NCBI RefSeq assembly: GCF_014805625.2
Contig: NW_023998531.1
Location: forward strand, 732,611 to 796,610
Direction: 5' to 3'
Length of the DNA: 64,000 bases
Source of the DNA: Glossina fuscipes
Taxonomy: Eukaryota; Arthropoda; Insecta; Diptera; Glossinidae
This document shows, piece by piece, positions 23,640 through 35,769 of this stretch. How positions within the stretch are numbered: position 1 is the stretch's first letter; each line of letters opens with the position of its first letter. Position numbers and translations under genes: made by a program. Below the pieces are notes generated by a model that saw only the letters and a list, made by a program, of their open reading frames with translations, was not told the origin of the DNA and searched no databases.

Positions 23640-25080
23640 TAAATTACGTCTGTTTACAAGTTGGCGCTTGTCTATGAATTTAAGAAAAAGTTTTCCTTTT
23701 TGGAGTGCCAGAATAACTCAGTGTTTTGCTTTTTGTTAATATATTCCTCGAAAACGATTAAGGAAGTTAAAGATCTTTGAAGAAGAGAAGGACCGCAGTA
23801 ATATTCAACCACACGAAATTGGCTTATAAGATAACCTAAAAAACGCCAGTGCATATTAAACCGAAAACTCATTTAAAAATCTGAGACTTGATCCATTCAT
23901 TATTTGCCGACGATCGTAGATTGTAGACCACGTTGGAAAATTTTCGTAAACGACCAATAATAGACAATACAATAAATATTGATTTAAAATCTGGTATATA
24001 CAGGTTGAACGACAAATGCACCATAATACGAAAAATGTTTCGACTAAACAACGGTTTTCCCGGACAGCAGTGTTTCCCTCATATCTATTTTTGTACAGGA
24101 GCTTTTAACTAAAGACTCCTATTAAACTGAAAACCGCTTGTAGCGAATGGTATAACTTGCTGTTTGATTAGCAAAAGAAGAGATAAAGTGATGAGCTTAC
24201 GATTTGCTAACTCTTGATGCCAGTACAAACAGTTTATTCAACTTCCGAATCGGCGCTTTTTTATCAGATGCTGCCGTAAATCTAGCTCACAAAAATGGTT
24301 TTCAAACATCATACATAACAGAAGATTGAAGACTCGAAGATTAGTATAAGTTTAAATAAGAAATCATGTAGTCTCTGCACAGAGACTTTCAATGCAAGTT
24401 ACATACGTGTAGAGGTAAGTAAAAAAGAACAGAGTGAAAATGGATCTACTCTCGTCACAACAATAGCCAAAGATTTATCCTCTTTAATGTATGGAATTAA
24501 GGAGTTGGTTTGGCTTCCTTTGGTGAAAATAAGGATTTCTCGTCTTTTAAACTTCTTCCTGCTTACCAAGCACCCGCACGGAATCTTTAGAACAATAATC
24601 AAAAGCGATCGTGTCTTAGCAAATTCTTAGAATCGCATTAGCAATTCGTTTCCAAAACCTTTGCTAAATTTTCTAAATGGACACACAGTATACAGTGTAC
24701 ATACAGATGTCCACAATATAAGATAATATATAACAAATATCTAATCCGGTTAAATAAGTGCATATACAATGTGTTAATTTTTATATATTTGCAGAATACT
24801 ACTCCGGCCTCAATTGCAAAAAGTAGTAATGATAAAAACCATATGATTAGTTCAGGCCTCCAATTACATCTCTCTTCTATTTTTAAGTATTTAAGTAAAT
24901 TTTGTAGCGCCTTTGAGATGTATAGACGGAACTATATTAAATGATTTTAATTTATTTTTTTTTTTTATACACAGAGCTGGGAAAGGGAACATTCGATTTA
25001 GCAGCAAATTCTGAATCGTTCTAAGCAAGTCTCTCTGTACAACTTCCGTATATATTCTGTGAACGTTTGTATAGCACCTG
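23640..25080. other. AT-rich stretch without recognised gene
   Basis: A perfect small hairpin, GTCTCTGCACAGAGAC, lies near 24371-24386. No known protein motif is present. Confidence 0.45.
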
Positions 25081-25089
25081 TACCTAAAA

Positions 25090-25335
25090 TATAATTGTTC
25101 TTAGGTAGTGAAAATCGAAATCTTTTCGTCTGCCAATCTGTCGGTCTGTCAGTCTGTAAAAAACGAAGATATCAGTTACAAACTTGACTGGAACTACATC
25201 TCTAAAGCTCTTGTGCACGGTTTAGTAATGAAGATAGATCTAATTGGTTGAGAAACACGCTCGCAGTGCAACACAATACTTTTGCTAACTGGTAGCCGCA
25301 GTAGAAATTTTCACGTATATTCCGCAAAACTAAAC
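25090..25335. repeat. dispersed repeat fragment (CTGTCGGTCTGTCAGTCTG type)
   Basis: Contains a CTGTCGGTCTGTCAGTCTG run at about 25137-25155 followed by GAAGATATCAGTTACAAAC, resembling the other dispersed repeat copies in this window and repeats common in fly intergenic DNA. Boundaries are not sharp. Confidence 0.4.
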
Positions 25336-25899
25336 TTACTTCTTTAGTATTTTGAAGGACAAGTGTGGAAAATTAGGCAACTTGGCCTTAACTACTCACT
25401 GGCAGCTAATACAAGTCTGACTGTTTATTTTATGTACAAAGCAAACAAATTTACCTATACTAATGTTAGCTCATTCTTTATATAGAGAGGAAAAGGATAA
25501 CGCGTATTTTCATTATGCTCCATGATACAGTTATTAATTTTGTAATTTAATACATTAAAAATAAAATACTTTCTCAACATTTTCGTTTTTGACACTTTTG
25601 TTGCCGCATTTTTAATTGTTTTCGCAGCACTTGGACAAAAAAACTTGTTTTTTAAGTTGCAGTCGAAAAATGTAGTGTATAAGAAATTAGGTCACAGCCC
25701 AATATAAATTTCTTACCTGTTCATTGTTTACTTAAATTAACTAATGAAATGATATATAGACGAAACGATATCTATATATTTTCATTTCTTTTTTATACTT
25801 GACAAAATAAAATATTACATTCATTTATTGCCAGACTAAACAAAGCGTTTATTTCCATAATCCATATAATGCTTAACTTGGGACTTCTGGTTTATATGA

Positions 25900-26470
25900 C
25901 TCAAAAGAGGCGATTCTGACGCGGAAAAAATTGGAAAATGGAAATGTGCGAAGGCATGTAAAATGGATTCCATACAATTGGAAGCCAAAAGACGTGTGAA
26001 AAAGCTTTTTCAGTTGCGAGCAGATTTTTCAAAGGCGAAAGTCGTAAGACTCTTTCTACTGAGTCGCAGCTGTTGATGAGAAATTATAATAATCCCATGT
26101 TTAAGATGTCTTGCTATGAGTACGGCAATGCAACACAATAAAGAAGGAATTCATGCTCCAAATCCGTTGAGATCAGCTGGTCGCTATTGCTACTGATTAC
26201 AATTCGTTCGTTTGAACCTAAGCAAAGTTATGACAAAGTGATTTCACAACAATGTCAAAGCATGGTTGCATTGCGATGCAAAAATAAACATTCAAACGGG
26301 ATATCATACCGCATATGGCTCTGTCATTGCCGATTCCGAGTATCACTTACGTTTCCTAATGGCTTTTTGCTTGTTGGAACAGCACTATTTGTTCTTACGA
26401 GGCATTCAACTTCAATCCTTGAATTGTCTATATAGTGCATTCTCTTCCTTGTTCGTTTGCTCCCAAAAAG
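25900..26470 (+). pseudogene. mariner transposase relic (third lineage)
   Basis: A collinear, badly decayed mariner transposase. From the left: a helix-turn-helix-like segment (SKEAILTRKKLENG); HVKWIPYNWKPKDV near 25960, corresponding to the conserved WVP-HEL motif; SFFSCEQIFQRRK near 26000; a damaged WWDQ.GV region near 26165; and, near 26300-26390, YGSVIADSEYHL followed by LLEQHY, corresponding to YSPD.APSDYHLF and the following AEQHF. Stops, frameshifts and the loss of catalytic aspartates make it inactive. The spacing matches a mauritiana-type transposase. Inverted repeats were not identified. It is distinct from the elements at 13983 and 16112. Confidence 0.75.
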
Positions 26471-26509
26471 AAAGGAACCACATAAAATTTTAGCAATTAG
26501 GGACAGTTT

Positions 26510-26745
26510 TTATACCCTGCACGGCTTCTGGCACAAGCCGACTTTGGATATGTGCAACAACCAGGATGACACGAGATGGGTCCAACTTTTGTTATGCCGA
26601 TCGGTGCAGAGTCACTTTTTGTGAGGATGTAAGCTATTAAAAATGGTTCGGATCGGACCACCTGAACTTCACTACTTCAATTCATCAAATATGTTACATT
26701 ATTTTTTAGCGTATTTTGTAACAAGATTGATTTTTTTCTTTATAT
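26510..26745. repeat. dispersed repeat fragment beginning TTTTTATACCCTGCAC
   Basis: TATACCCTGCACGG.. is followed by GGATATGTGCAACA and GGTTCGGATCGGACCACCTGAAC. This wording is typical of dispersed repeats in higher flies. It directly follows the mariner relic. Confidence 0.5.
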
Positions 26746-26749
26746 TTAA

Positions 26750-29700
26750 ATTCGTGATGAAAAGTGTATTATAATTGTGTCCATATCATTATTAATAAAG
26801 TTTGTTTGTAATGTTTTCAAAACTATTTGCTTTTTGCGTCTGTAGTGTGTATACCGAAAGAGAATCATTAATATTCAAAGCGTTTTCATAACCATATTTA
26901 TTACTGAACAAGTTCAATGCACTTTTAATAGCCATTATACTGAAACAATCCATAAAGTTGGTAGTTTATAAAGTTTGTAAATGCTTAATATCAAGCCATA
27001 AAAAGACTATTAAAAAATCCTGTAAATTCTATTAATGTGCGTCGTCGTTAACACCATTAGTTATGTTAAGCAGGTAACTTATACAATAAAGCATATATTT
27101 AATTGACTCTGTGCTCAGAACTATACGCAGACGCTAAATTTGCAAATAAATGAGCTTAACGTGTGCATAAATATATACACGTAGTATTGTATTCTACAGA
27201 AAGAGAAACACATTTCTAAAGTGCTTTCATATGGAAATAAACATTTTCATGTTTGACCGTAAATAGGCAGAAAAAGTTATTGTATAAAGCAAGAAACACA
27301 TCTTTTGTGATTTTAATTTGTTTTCTTGCTCTTTTTTTTTTTTTGGAGTACAAGATAGACTCTTGCAACTTTAAAGCTTATTAGTCGCTCGCAAAAAATA
27401 TAAGTTTTGAAGTTTTTGCTTTATATATATTTACGTGTTTAGCGCGTACACTGAAATCCATACTTAACAGTTGATTTGATTTTTTCCGGCACAGCAGCAA
27501 TGCAACCGCAATTGCAATTATTGCTTATTGTAATCGTGGCGAAAAGCTCAGGGATCTTGATCAAGGAATTTACGTATACCGAACTAATACAGTTCCGTCT
27601 ATTCGAGTTTTTTTCTTGAAGACTGAATTTTAGTTTCGAAATAAATGTGGTGAATCAGTTGAATATAGAAAATAAATAGTTAGTTGAAGGATTTAAACAT
27701 TATACAAATATGTCTACCCGAACATTATATCTGATCAACGTGGGAAAAATGTATAAAAGTTTGATCAAACGATATAACAAATGCGTTGCAAATGCTTCTC
27801 GGTGAGAATGCAAGGTATTTCTGTAGAAGACTCGCCCAGAGGTAGAGAAAAAATCGGAAAGAAGAAAGAAAACTGCATCTAGGTGCCCTTTCGCTCACGC
27901 GTGGAAAGTGGTAAAGAACGTTATGTAAAAAACTGGCACCCTACAGCATAGTAGTTCAAGCTTTGAAATTGTATACTTTTAATACTTCTTCTTTCGTTTC
28001 TGTTGCCCTTTTTTATCAATACGTAATCTCTAAAGAGATTATAAACTTTTTTCTGTTCACTGATATAATGTCTTGTTGTCCGGGCAATAATTTCTTTTCT
28101 TGAATCTGATGACTTAAACAGTTCTCTCTGCTAAAGTTATGTTATACATCGTCGGATGTACGCAAAGCCCATAAGGATTTGAGAAAGGCTCATCTTTTAT
28201 TGAAACAATTTTCTGCCATGTGTTTTTATATTCAATTTGAAAGACACAATTTTTGATATTTTGATGAAATTTTATAATTTCGTCAAAAATTATTACGATT
28301 TCGCTTCTGATGCCCTAGTTCTAAATTTTTTTCAATTTAATAAAACATTTTGTCAGACCTTCTCTCATGGCACCTGATTCACTGCATTGCTTTAAGTAGG
28401 CTCTTAGCTTCGTCGAACAAATGAATGCTTTTGAAAACTTGTGCGCTCACAGAAGGTAACTATTCATGCATACTGATATTATAACGATCGATTCACTTGA
28501 GCCTAAAGTCAAGTTAATGACTTGTGGAAGTATAGTAACAAAAACCATTTGGTTTATATAAAGCACAATTAAAAGAATGGTATAGGAAAAGAACAAGCAA
28601 GAAAACCTCCATACGTTTTGGGATGAGTCAAGAGCACAGTAATAGCAAAAAATACGCAATAATTTTATTGTTTACTGTTTAAGGAAAGTTCCTCAGTAGA
28701 CTTAGCTGATTTATATTCGGAGAAAAAAGAAATGGATAGTTGTAGAATTTAGGTTTTTACCTTAACTAAAAATATATGTTTTGTGGCGATTTTGTGTACA
28801 ACAGTTTTATATGTACCAAACGAGCAGATGTAGTTAGCATAGATAGCATATATAGATAGAATTGGGATTGTAAATAAGCAGAGAGAAGGAAACTTACGCG
28901 TATATGTTTTACGTGATTAATCTGCTAAAAATGGTAATTAATCTTAAGCATTAAGGTTACATGGGCGAGAGCCTTCATACGAAAAAAAACACGTTTATCA
29001 ACCACAGACAGCACACAATAAATTTTTAGTTATACGTAAGCTGTCATGACTCTCCTGAATTTAAAAATTCAAAAAAAGTAAATAAATAAATAAACCAGAA
29101 AATACGAAAATAATAATTTTTTTGTTTTCATGGGAAAGGTTCACTGATCCACATTTTTATGACTTATAATAGTCATTTGTTCTCATACCCATTATGAATA
29201 AATTGTTTCAGGTCACTGCCACGAATAGTCTGACTACTGATACTCTAGCTGGAACATCGCGAATCGAATTTCATCTTCTTAAGCAAATATGTAAACGATA
29301 AAAGTATTCACAATAAATTTTAAATTGACTTCGGGGAACTTGTACGTTCGGGGAGAACTTCAAAATAGACCATTAAAAGTATTCGTCTTCGTTGTCGACG
29401 ACCAATACATATAGTATTATTACTAGGCAAACATACAACTATTCTTATCTTTTGCCTTTTTTATTCTCAGTGTTTATTGATGTTAGTCTAACTATACGTT
29501 ACGAACGTTATTTAATTTTATAATATTTGTTGAAGAATAAGAGCTCCTGGTCTTGTTTGAATGTACGATTACATCGCTATAACCAGCTTTTGTTTTATTA
29601 AAATCTAATTTGCAAATACTATTAACATAAAAAAAGAGCAAAAAAAAGACAAAAAAATTAGACAGATGGCATTTCGATTACGCTTCGACCAAAAATCTGG

Positions 29701-29785
29701 AAGATTGGTAAGCATAACTATCAAAGAAAAGTTTAATTATGCGTGTAATAAGATTAGAGGTGATCGAAGAAGAAGAAGAAGCTGA
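26750..29785. other. AT-rich stretch, one signal-peptide-like short frame
   Basis: No known gene. An ATG at 27500 begins a 39-codon frame, MQPQLQLLLIVIVAKSSG and onward, which resembles a signal-peptide exon, but there is no supporting second exon. A T-run at 27331-27343 and a TAAA microsatellite near 29080 are present. Confidence 0.45.
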
Positions 29786-29789
29786 TATC

Positions 29790-30060
29790 ATTGCTTTCAA
29801 TTTATATGACAGCGATTCACCTATCGAGCCATTTTCGCACCTCTTCAGCTTAGCGGAGCCGCGCTAGCCGTGCTAGCTAAGCCATCTTGAAACGATCTGC
29901 ATTACTGTTAATCAGAAGGCACGATGTCTAGTGAGTGCGCCAGAGGTGGCAGAACTTCCCATTCGAGCTGCAACAGGGTGTCCCTGGTCAACTCTTTCAA
30001 CAAGTTTCCATTGCATCCAAGCGTCTAAAAGCAATTGATTCATCAATTGCTAAGCTTCAA
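29790..30060 (+). pseudogene. possible BEL/Pao polyprotein fragment (weak)
   Basis: The plus strand near 29830-29890 reads APLQLSGAALAVLAKPS, reminiscent of the IPRLELCGA..LA.L motif found after the reverse transcriptase in BEL/Pao polyproteins. It lies upstream of the clearer reverse transcriptase fragment at 31200-31790, so if both come from one insertion the order is rearranged. Only one motif supports it. Confidence 0.25.
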
Positions 30061-30064
30061 TTGG

Positions 30065-31190
30065 TAGGCTTCAGCAACAGGTTTTTTCTAATCAAACTAT
30101 AAAAGTAATATATGTCGAAAATGCAATTTTGAGCTTTCCATGATTAGCTGCATACACTGAATAACTCGATGATAGTATATGGAAAACCATTATTTAATGC
30201 AGAGAATGCATTGTCATTATATGCACTGGTATTTCCCATTTTTTTATAATTTTTACCTATAGAAGTCGCCCATCAAAATTAAAGCAAACACTTACAACTT
30301 TGTAGAATACAAATGAGATTCTTTGCAAATTCTTTCTAATCAAAAACGAAAGCTAAGCAATGATTTGAAAACCAATGCAATACTGAAAACTCCTTTGTAT
30401 GCCAATACATAAGACGCTGGCTTGATGGTGTGCTTTTTAATGTGCAACGTCAGAATGACATTTAATTTGAGTCCAAATCTTTAATTCCGCAGAGGTCAAA
30501 GCCTATTGAAAAGGTGATGCCTACCGTTTGCCTGAAGGCTAAAAATATTGTGTTCATTTATTTTCCTAATAAAACGAATTGGAGGTTCATACGGGTATTT
30601 ACGAAGTTAACGGTTAATTTGTGAAAACATCGTTTCAATTAATTGTTCCTGAAACAATGAAATTAAAGTGTAAAACCCTAAAGTGTATGACCCTCTATTT
30701 AAAAGAAAATTCTGGTGCCTTATCAGTTTTTCATATAATTTTCTGAAAGCTTATGCAGCTCATCAAATTCACTGTATGAAAAATGTGAAAGGATGCACTA
30801 TTCCTTACTACACAAGGAGCCGACTCCAAAGGATTCGCAAAACCACCTCTACAACACAGAGACAGTTTGTTAGGCCACAATTCAATTAAGGCTCAAGAGA
30901 CTTAATGGAAAGGTTGCACAATTTAGACCTAGGACCACAAAGATCTTTCATCAGGTAGCGAAACATTTCATAGACTGCAAAATCAGTTTGTAAAGGCAAT
31001 TAGCAAAAAGGACTTAGTTGACACAGTGTATTACGTTACTGGCAAGACTGACTTATTGCTAGCTATGGTTCACTGCTTGAATAAAATATAATCCTGATCG
31101 GATCTATTATTGCGCAGAAAAGGAAACCTGGATGGATTCTATGAAGGCGTACATATAGTAGCGATATGTCCAGCGAAGTATTAACACTGA
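30065..31190. other. anonymous sequence between BEL/Pao-like fragments
   Basis: No motif is recognised. It could include eroded gag-region sequence of the BEL/Pao element, but I cannot support that from the reading frames. Confidence 0.35.
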
Positions 31191-31199
31191 TTAATTAGA

Positions 31200-31790
31200 C
31201 AACGAATTAAGAAGTTTTGAGAACAAGAAGAGACATGTTCTCAGCTAATCGTAACGGAAAAAGAAAAGGAATGCGAACAACACTTGAAAGAAACTACCAG
31301 GAAAAACGAAGAATGAGGAACCGTAGCTGAAAAATCAGTATAATCAATTTTTACAAGCGAGCTTTGGCATATGCCTTAGTTACCTGTTAATGAAATAAAT
31401 TCAACACATACCTACTGTGTACCTCACCATGCGATCACTGAACAAGACATTGCAACTGTAAAGGTCAGAGTCGTGTTGGATGGCTCGCAGGAGACACCTT
31501 TGCGGAAATCCCCCCACGACTTATTGATGGTTGGACGGTACAAAACGGTACAAAATCCAGTTTTTAACATACTCTTAAGATGGAGCAAACACAAATACGT
31601 CGGTACTACAGACATAGAGAAAATATATCGCCAATTTCAACTCGATGCGAGGGACGTAGATTTCTAACGCATATGAAGACCAAAACAAACATTATAGATT
31701 GAACACATCAGGGCATCAAGATAACTTGCAGAGGATGAACAATTCACCTCACCAATTGCATCTGAATACGAAAAATCTGGACTCTGATCC
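31200..31790 (+). pseudogene. BEL/Pao LTR-retrotransposon reverse transcriptase relic
   Basis: Old fragment of a BEL/Pao polyprotein. Ordered motifs on the plus strand: EKECEQHLKET near 31255, the region just before the reverse transcriptase in this family; YCVPHHAIT near 31408; VRVVLDGSQ near 31467; TTDIEKIYRQ near 31605, the motif around the first catalytic aspartate; and LAEDEQF near 31722, matching the R.L.QLA.DE block. Several stops and at least two frameshifts break it, and the second catalytic block is not visible. The family assignment rests on the order and spacing of five motifs. Integrase and RNase H regions were not found in the proper order. Confidence 0.75.
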
Positions 31791-31984
31791 AATTATTCAC
31801 CATTCGAAACCATAAAAGGGTTACAAAAAGAAAAAAATCAAAGCAAGAAAACTACTGAAAAGCAGAATCGCGGGATTTTTGAAAGCATATTGACCACAGT
31901 ATTTCGCGTAAATGACGAGGTATACAGAGATATTGAGAAGTACTGACTATTCAGCTTTTTCGATTCAACACAAAACACTCATTC

Positions 31985-32160
31985 ATTACTTTGGTTTTTG
32001 ACTTTTGGCGCACCTGTAGTCCAATTTCTTTGGCTAACAACTTCAAGCTGTGTAATAACTTTAGTTTATTTTTTTATTTGCAAAAAGCTATATAAGCCCT
32101 AGCTATAAGATTTTGTAGTTAGCTGAATAAATAAAGTTGTCAATCAAACATCTTGGTTTT
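31985..32160 (+). repeat. possible solo or partial LTR
   Basis: A TATATAAG box near 32088 is followed about 45 bases later by AATAAATAAAG and then AATCAAACA. TATA plus a close polyadenylation signal is the layout of an LTR R region. It sits downstream of the BEL/Pao relic, but no matching second LTR was found. Confidence 0.25.
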
Positions 32161-32881
32161 TCTCTTGTGCCAAGACTTTGTTAAGAAAACTTTTGGAGCA
32201 TTTTTTGGTGGATTTCTCAGGCCTTCTTTATATCGTCATATCTTCTATCTGCCGTTGGAGCACCTCTGCTGATTTTCAATTATTTTTTAATTTAAACGGT
32301 AAAAGGTAACTTACGGGTTAATTCTTAATATTTTTATCATTGTGTAATTGAAGAATAGTTTTAGGACAATCTGTCGGTCAAAACTTTACATACCATTATA
32401 ACATAAGAAAAAATAAAATGCCACTATTTATTTGTGTAAGTTTCTCGAGAGATCAATACATTTAACTCAAAAGCGTTATATAAATTTTTCGTCCTATTTA
32501 TATTTGGGTTTTAGCAATCGTCCGAATTTAATATCTAAAGAGTTCGGAAATAAGATCGGATTTAGGAGAAAGTTAGAGCTATTGTATATTTCGAAGAAGT
32601 TAAACTTGCTTTTACTACTGGATTTGGTCCACAAAAAAAATATATATTGTATTAATTAACCAAATTTTCAGTTTCGTTGTCTAATTCTGACAATACGATT
32701 GCCAAAGCTTCTTCCTCAATTGCACTGTAATTTTTTTGTCTTTTGATTAGTGTTCTAGGAACGAAACCAATAAGTCTAACTTCTTCGGGAAATTTGTGAG
32801 AGACTGTCCTGGCTACGACAGTACTAGGAACATCAAATGCTTATGACTACAGGATAAGTTAAGAATAAAAAGAAATAAAAC

Positions 32882-34180
32882 TTAAAGAGAAATGATGTCT
32901 TTTATACGGTGTCGTAAGCCAACTGACAATTTTTGAGCATTTGTTTGCGAAAGTTTATATATTTTGCAAGAACAATCTTTTATGAATTTGGAGTAATAGT
33001 TTACCAAACCAAAAAAGGTTCTCCATTGCAGTACACTTTTAGTGTTAGTAATTGTAGAAATGTATATAGGACATTTTTGGTTTGAAGAATGAGCACTAAT
33101 TGGCATTTAGTGCTACACGTTGTTCAAAGGTGTTTCCAGTAACGGTAATGTCATCTGGATAGATCACAATTTCTAGAATATCAGGCCAAATCGTTTCATT
33201 AGTCACCTGAAATATTGCAGCCGCTACCTCCATACCAAGGGGAAGACCTAATTTTGTAAAGATTTCTTCACCTTATACAGAAGCGGATACTTTTTCAATC
33301 CTGGGCAACGGATGTTTGAAATCCTTAAAAAAATTATTAAGAGTGACCATTTAGTCATAACAAATTTTGGACGTCATCATTTGGTTTTAGAATTGCGTGT
33401 CTCATTCAGAATTTTCTATGGGTTCTCAAAATTCCATACTTACTAACTCTTACGACCTGTTTTTTAATCAAGCAAGTGATAACGGTCTTGCATTATAAAA
33501 TTGGGGAATTTAACTTTCGATAAATTATAAGAAAATTTCGGAATGTCTGTAAGCTCCTAATGAGTCGTTGGACACTTTTGGGTAGTAATTTGTCATTCGG
33601 ACAACGAAAATCGAAAGATTTTTACTCTTCGATACAACAAAACCACCTTTCTTGGTGACGCCCTGATATGTAAGTGATTCATTGAGCTCAGGTCGCAATG
33701 AAATTCGACACGGTTATAACGAAGTCAGACTCTATTTTTTGTAATGTGACTTGCGATGGTATGCTGACATATATGTTTAAAAATACTCTTATGGTTAAAA
33801 ATACTTTTGTTTGTATCGTGGAAAAAGGTACGTATATGCACATGCCTAATATATATTACAAAGTATTTAAATTTCCAGAGTTATTTCTTACTAGTCATTG
33901 TAAGCCTGTTCGACATCAACATCATAAGGTATTTTTGTTTTTACGGACCTCCTAATTTCAAAGATTAAGGGCTTATTGAACATAGACTCTAGAGCGGGTG
34001 TTCCATCTTCTTCATAAAACTTTTCGAAAATTTATTTTGGCAAACCTACCACGAGACGATCATGTATCATTGCATCAAAATTTTCACTAAATTTACAATT
34101 TAATGCTAACTTCTCGTCTCTTACGAACCAGGTAACGCGTTAACAGCATAATTTTTTTAAACTTCCGAAACCTCAGATTA
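32882..34180 (-). pseudogene. Ty3/gypsy-type retroelement relic (gag and reverse transcriptase)
   Basis: On the minus strand, from high to low coordinates: a gag segment near 34130-33960 (EKLALNCKFSENFD, then HDRLVVGLP); a poorly readable protease-region spacer; a motif before the reverse transcriptase near 33500 (PQFYNARPL, like KPKF.KARP); DFKHPLPRIE near 33320; a KLGLPLGMEVAAAIFQ block near 33230; the catalytic box read as YPDD near 33170 in place of YLDD; and FFGLVNYYSKFI near 32980. Stops, frameshifts and an internal deletion of roughly 40 residues leave it inactive. No LTRs or envelope-like region were recognised. It lies opposite in orientation to the BEL/Pao relic, so the two are separate insertions. 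Confidence 0.8.
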
Positions 34181-34184
34181 AGGA

Positions 34185-34600
34185 GTGAAAATAACTGCTA
34201 TTTTCGCAAACTATTCCTATTTAATTCTCATGAAAAGGTAGCTGGATCCTGTTCGAAAACAAAAAGCAGTGAGGGGAATAATCGAATGAATAGGGCCGAA
34301 AATTCTTATAGCCCCTATTTAAGCTAAGTGAATGTAGTATAATACGTAATAACAAAATCAGCACCAACCACGATTTGGCAATGGTGAGGCAATTGAGCCT
34401 TACCAGAAGAAAAATTGAACCTAATATGCGGAAAAACGTAACAAATCGATTTTGTAGCAGCTCGCGATTTCCCATCTTCCACGACTCAGGAAGCATTATC
34501 GCGACAGAAGAGCGTTTCCTCATCTTGTGGATTCACCAGCCTCTCGGTTCTTATAATTATCACTTCTTTCAATCGATAATTCATGGCGTATAAGAAAAGC
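34185..34600 (-). other. probable leader or 5' part of the gypsy relic
   Basis: Lies just upstream of the gag segment on the minus strand. A 100-codon minus frame (34221-34523) is open but has no recognised motif. It may be eroded N-terminal gag or untranslated leader. Confidence 0.25.
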
Positions 34601-34609
34601 GCTAGTGTT

Positions 34610-35330
34610 CTTGCAATGGTACCAAAGGAAAAAGTCGTTATGCAAGACAATACCGGGCAATATCTAGAATTCTATATTTTGCTCATTTCGACTAATTCGT
34701 TTTAAAAAAATTGCTTTCCGTTTTCTTCAAAGCAAAAGTTTCATTTCACATTTAAAGAAACTGTATTGAACGTGGGAAATACCACCGATTCATAGTTTTA
34801 TACACTTTTTCTTTATCTTATAATTTCATTAAAATTTGTAAAAGAAAAATTGCTTTAATAAATTTAGGTCACCAGTGCTTTTGTGTCAATATGAAAATGC
34901 AATGAATATATTTAAGAATTTTTTTCTTTTTCAAGAAAAACGTGACAATTTTCTTAAGAACTGATTACAAACAGTAGGACGTGACAAAAATTTAAAAAAA
35001 AATTTGCAATCATATCAAGTAACAGAATAAAGCTTTATAATAATTCTATAAATTCCCTAAAAAAATTAACACAAACCAAAGTGATAGAATATAAAATTCA
35101 ATAAATTTCTCAAGAAAAGCAAAAATTAATTGGAGTAAAATGAATAATTAAGTGAAGACTTTCTTTGCCATAATTCTTGTTCATATCAAAATACTTTCGG
35201 CTAACTTTTCCTAAAATCTTTCTTGGAAAGTCTTTTGTTTTGCAGGACTTTTTCGAATAAGAGAACACATTCGTATAAACGGAAATTTTCTTGTCAAATT
35301 TTCCCCTGATGCGTGATTTTCATATATTAG
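34610..35330. other. AT-rich stretch without recognised gene
   Basis: Strongly AT-rich with many poly-A and poly-T runs. Nothing recognised. Confidence 0.5.
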
Positions 35331-35334
35331 TAAA

Positions 35335-35765
35335 ATTTTTAAATCTTACGCCGTTTATGGTACAGGGTACATTAAGCTTGTTCGAACTTATGTAAGATCG
35401 AGAAAGACTTACGATAGATCCACCTTTTCTTATACATCATCAATTCCATCACATCTGAATCGGTCTCAGGTTGTGTGCCCAGGTGTCTATCTGCCCGTGT
35501 GATGTCTTGTATTTAACCTGCATGTTGCGGTTTTTAAAATATTTTGACGAAATTTCTTACACTGACGTGTTTTGACTCGAGGACGAATCTTAGTGAAAAT
35601 GGTTCGACCCACTTTTTCAATCACGCCCTTATTTTCTTTTCGCTCCCCATTTTGAAAAATCGTTATATGGAAAAAAATGCAATTTTCAAAATTTTTCGAT
35701 AAAACTTCCTTTGACTTCGGCTGGGGCAATAGTTAAACCGCGTTCCCTTTGATGACCGTTCCTAC
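35335..35765. repeat. dispersed repeat copy (ATCGGTCTCAGGTTG / ACGCCC type)
   Basis: Contains ATCGGTCTCAGG..GTGTCTATCTGCCCGTGTG and, further on, GGTTCGACCCACTTTTTCAATCACGCCC and CGCTCCCCATTTTGAAAA. The second half is similar in wording, in the opposite orientation, to 57850-58110 (TTTTCAAAATAGAGCGTTATATGG and AGTGATCGAAAAAGTGAACCG). No protein is supported. Confidence 0.5.
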
Positions 35766-35769
35766 GAAA

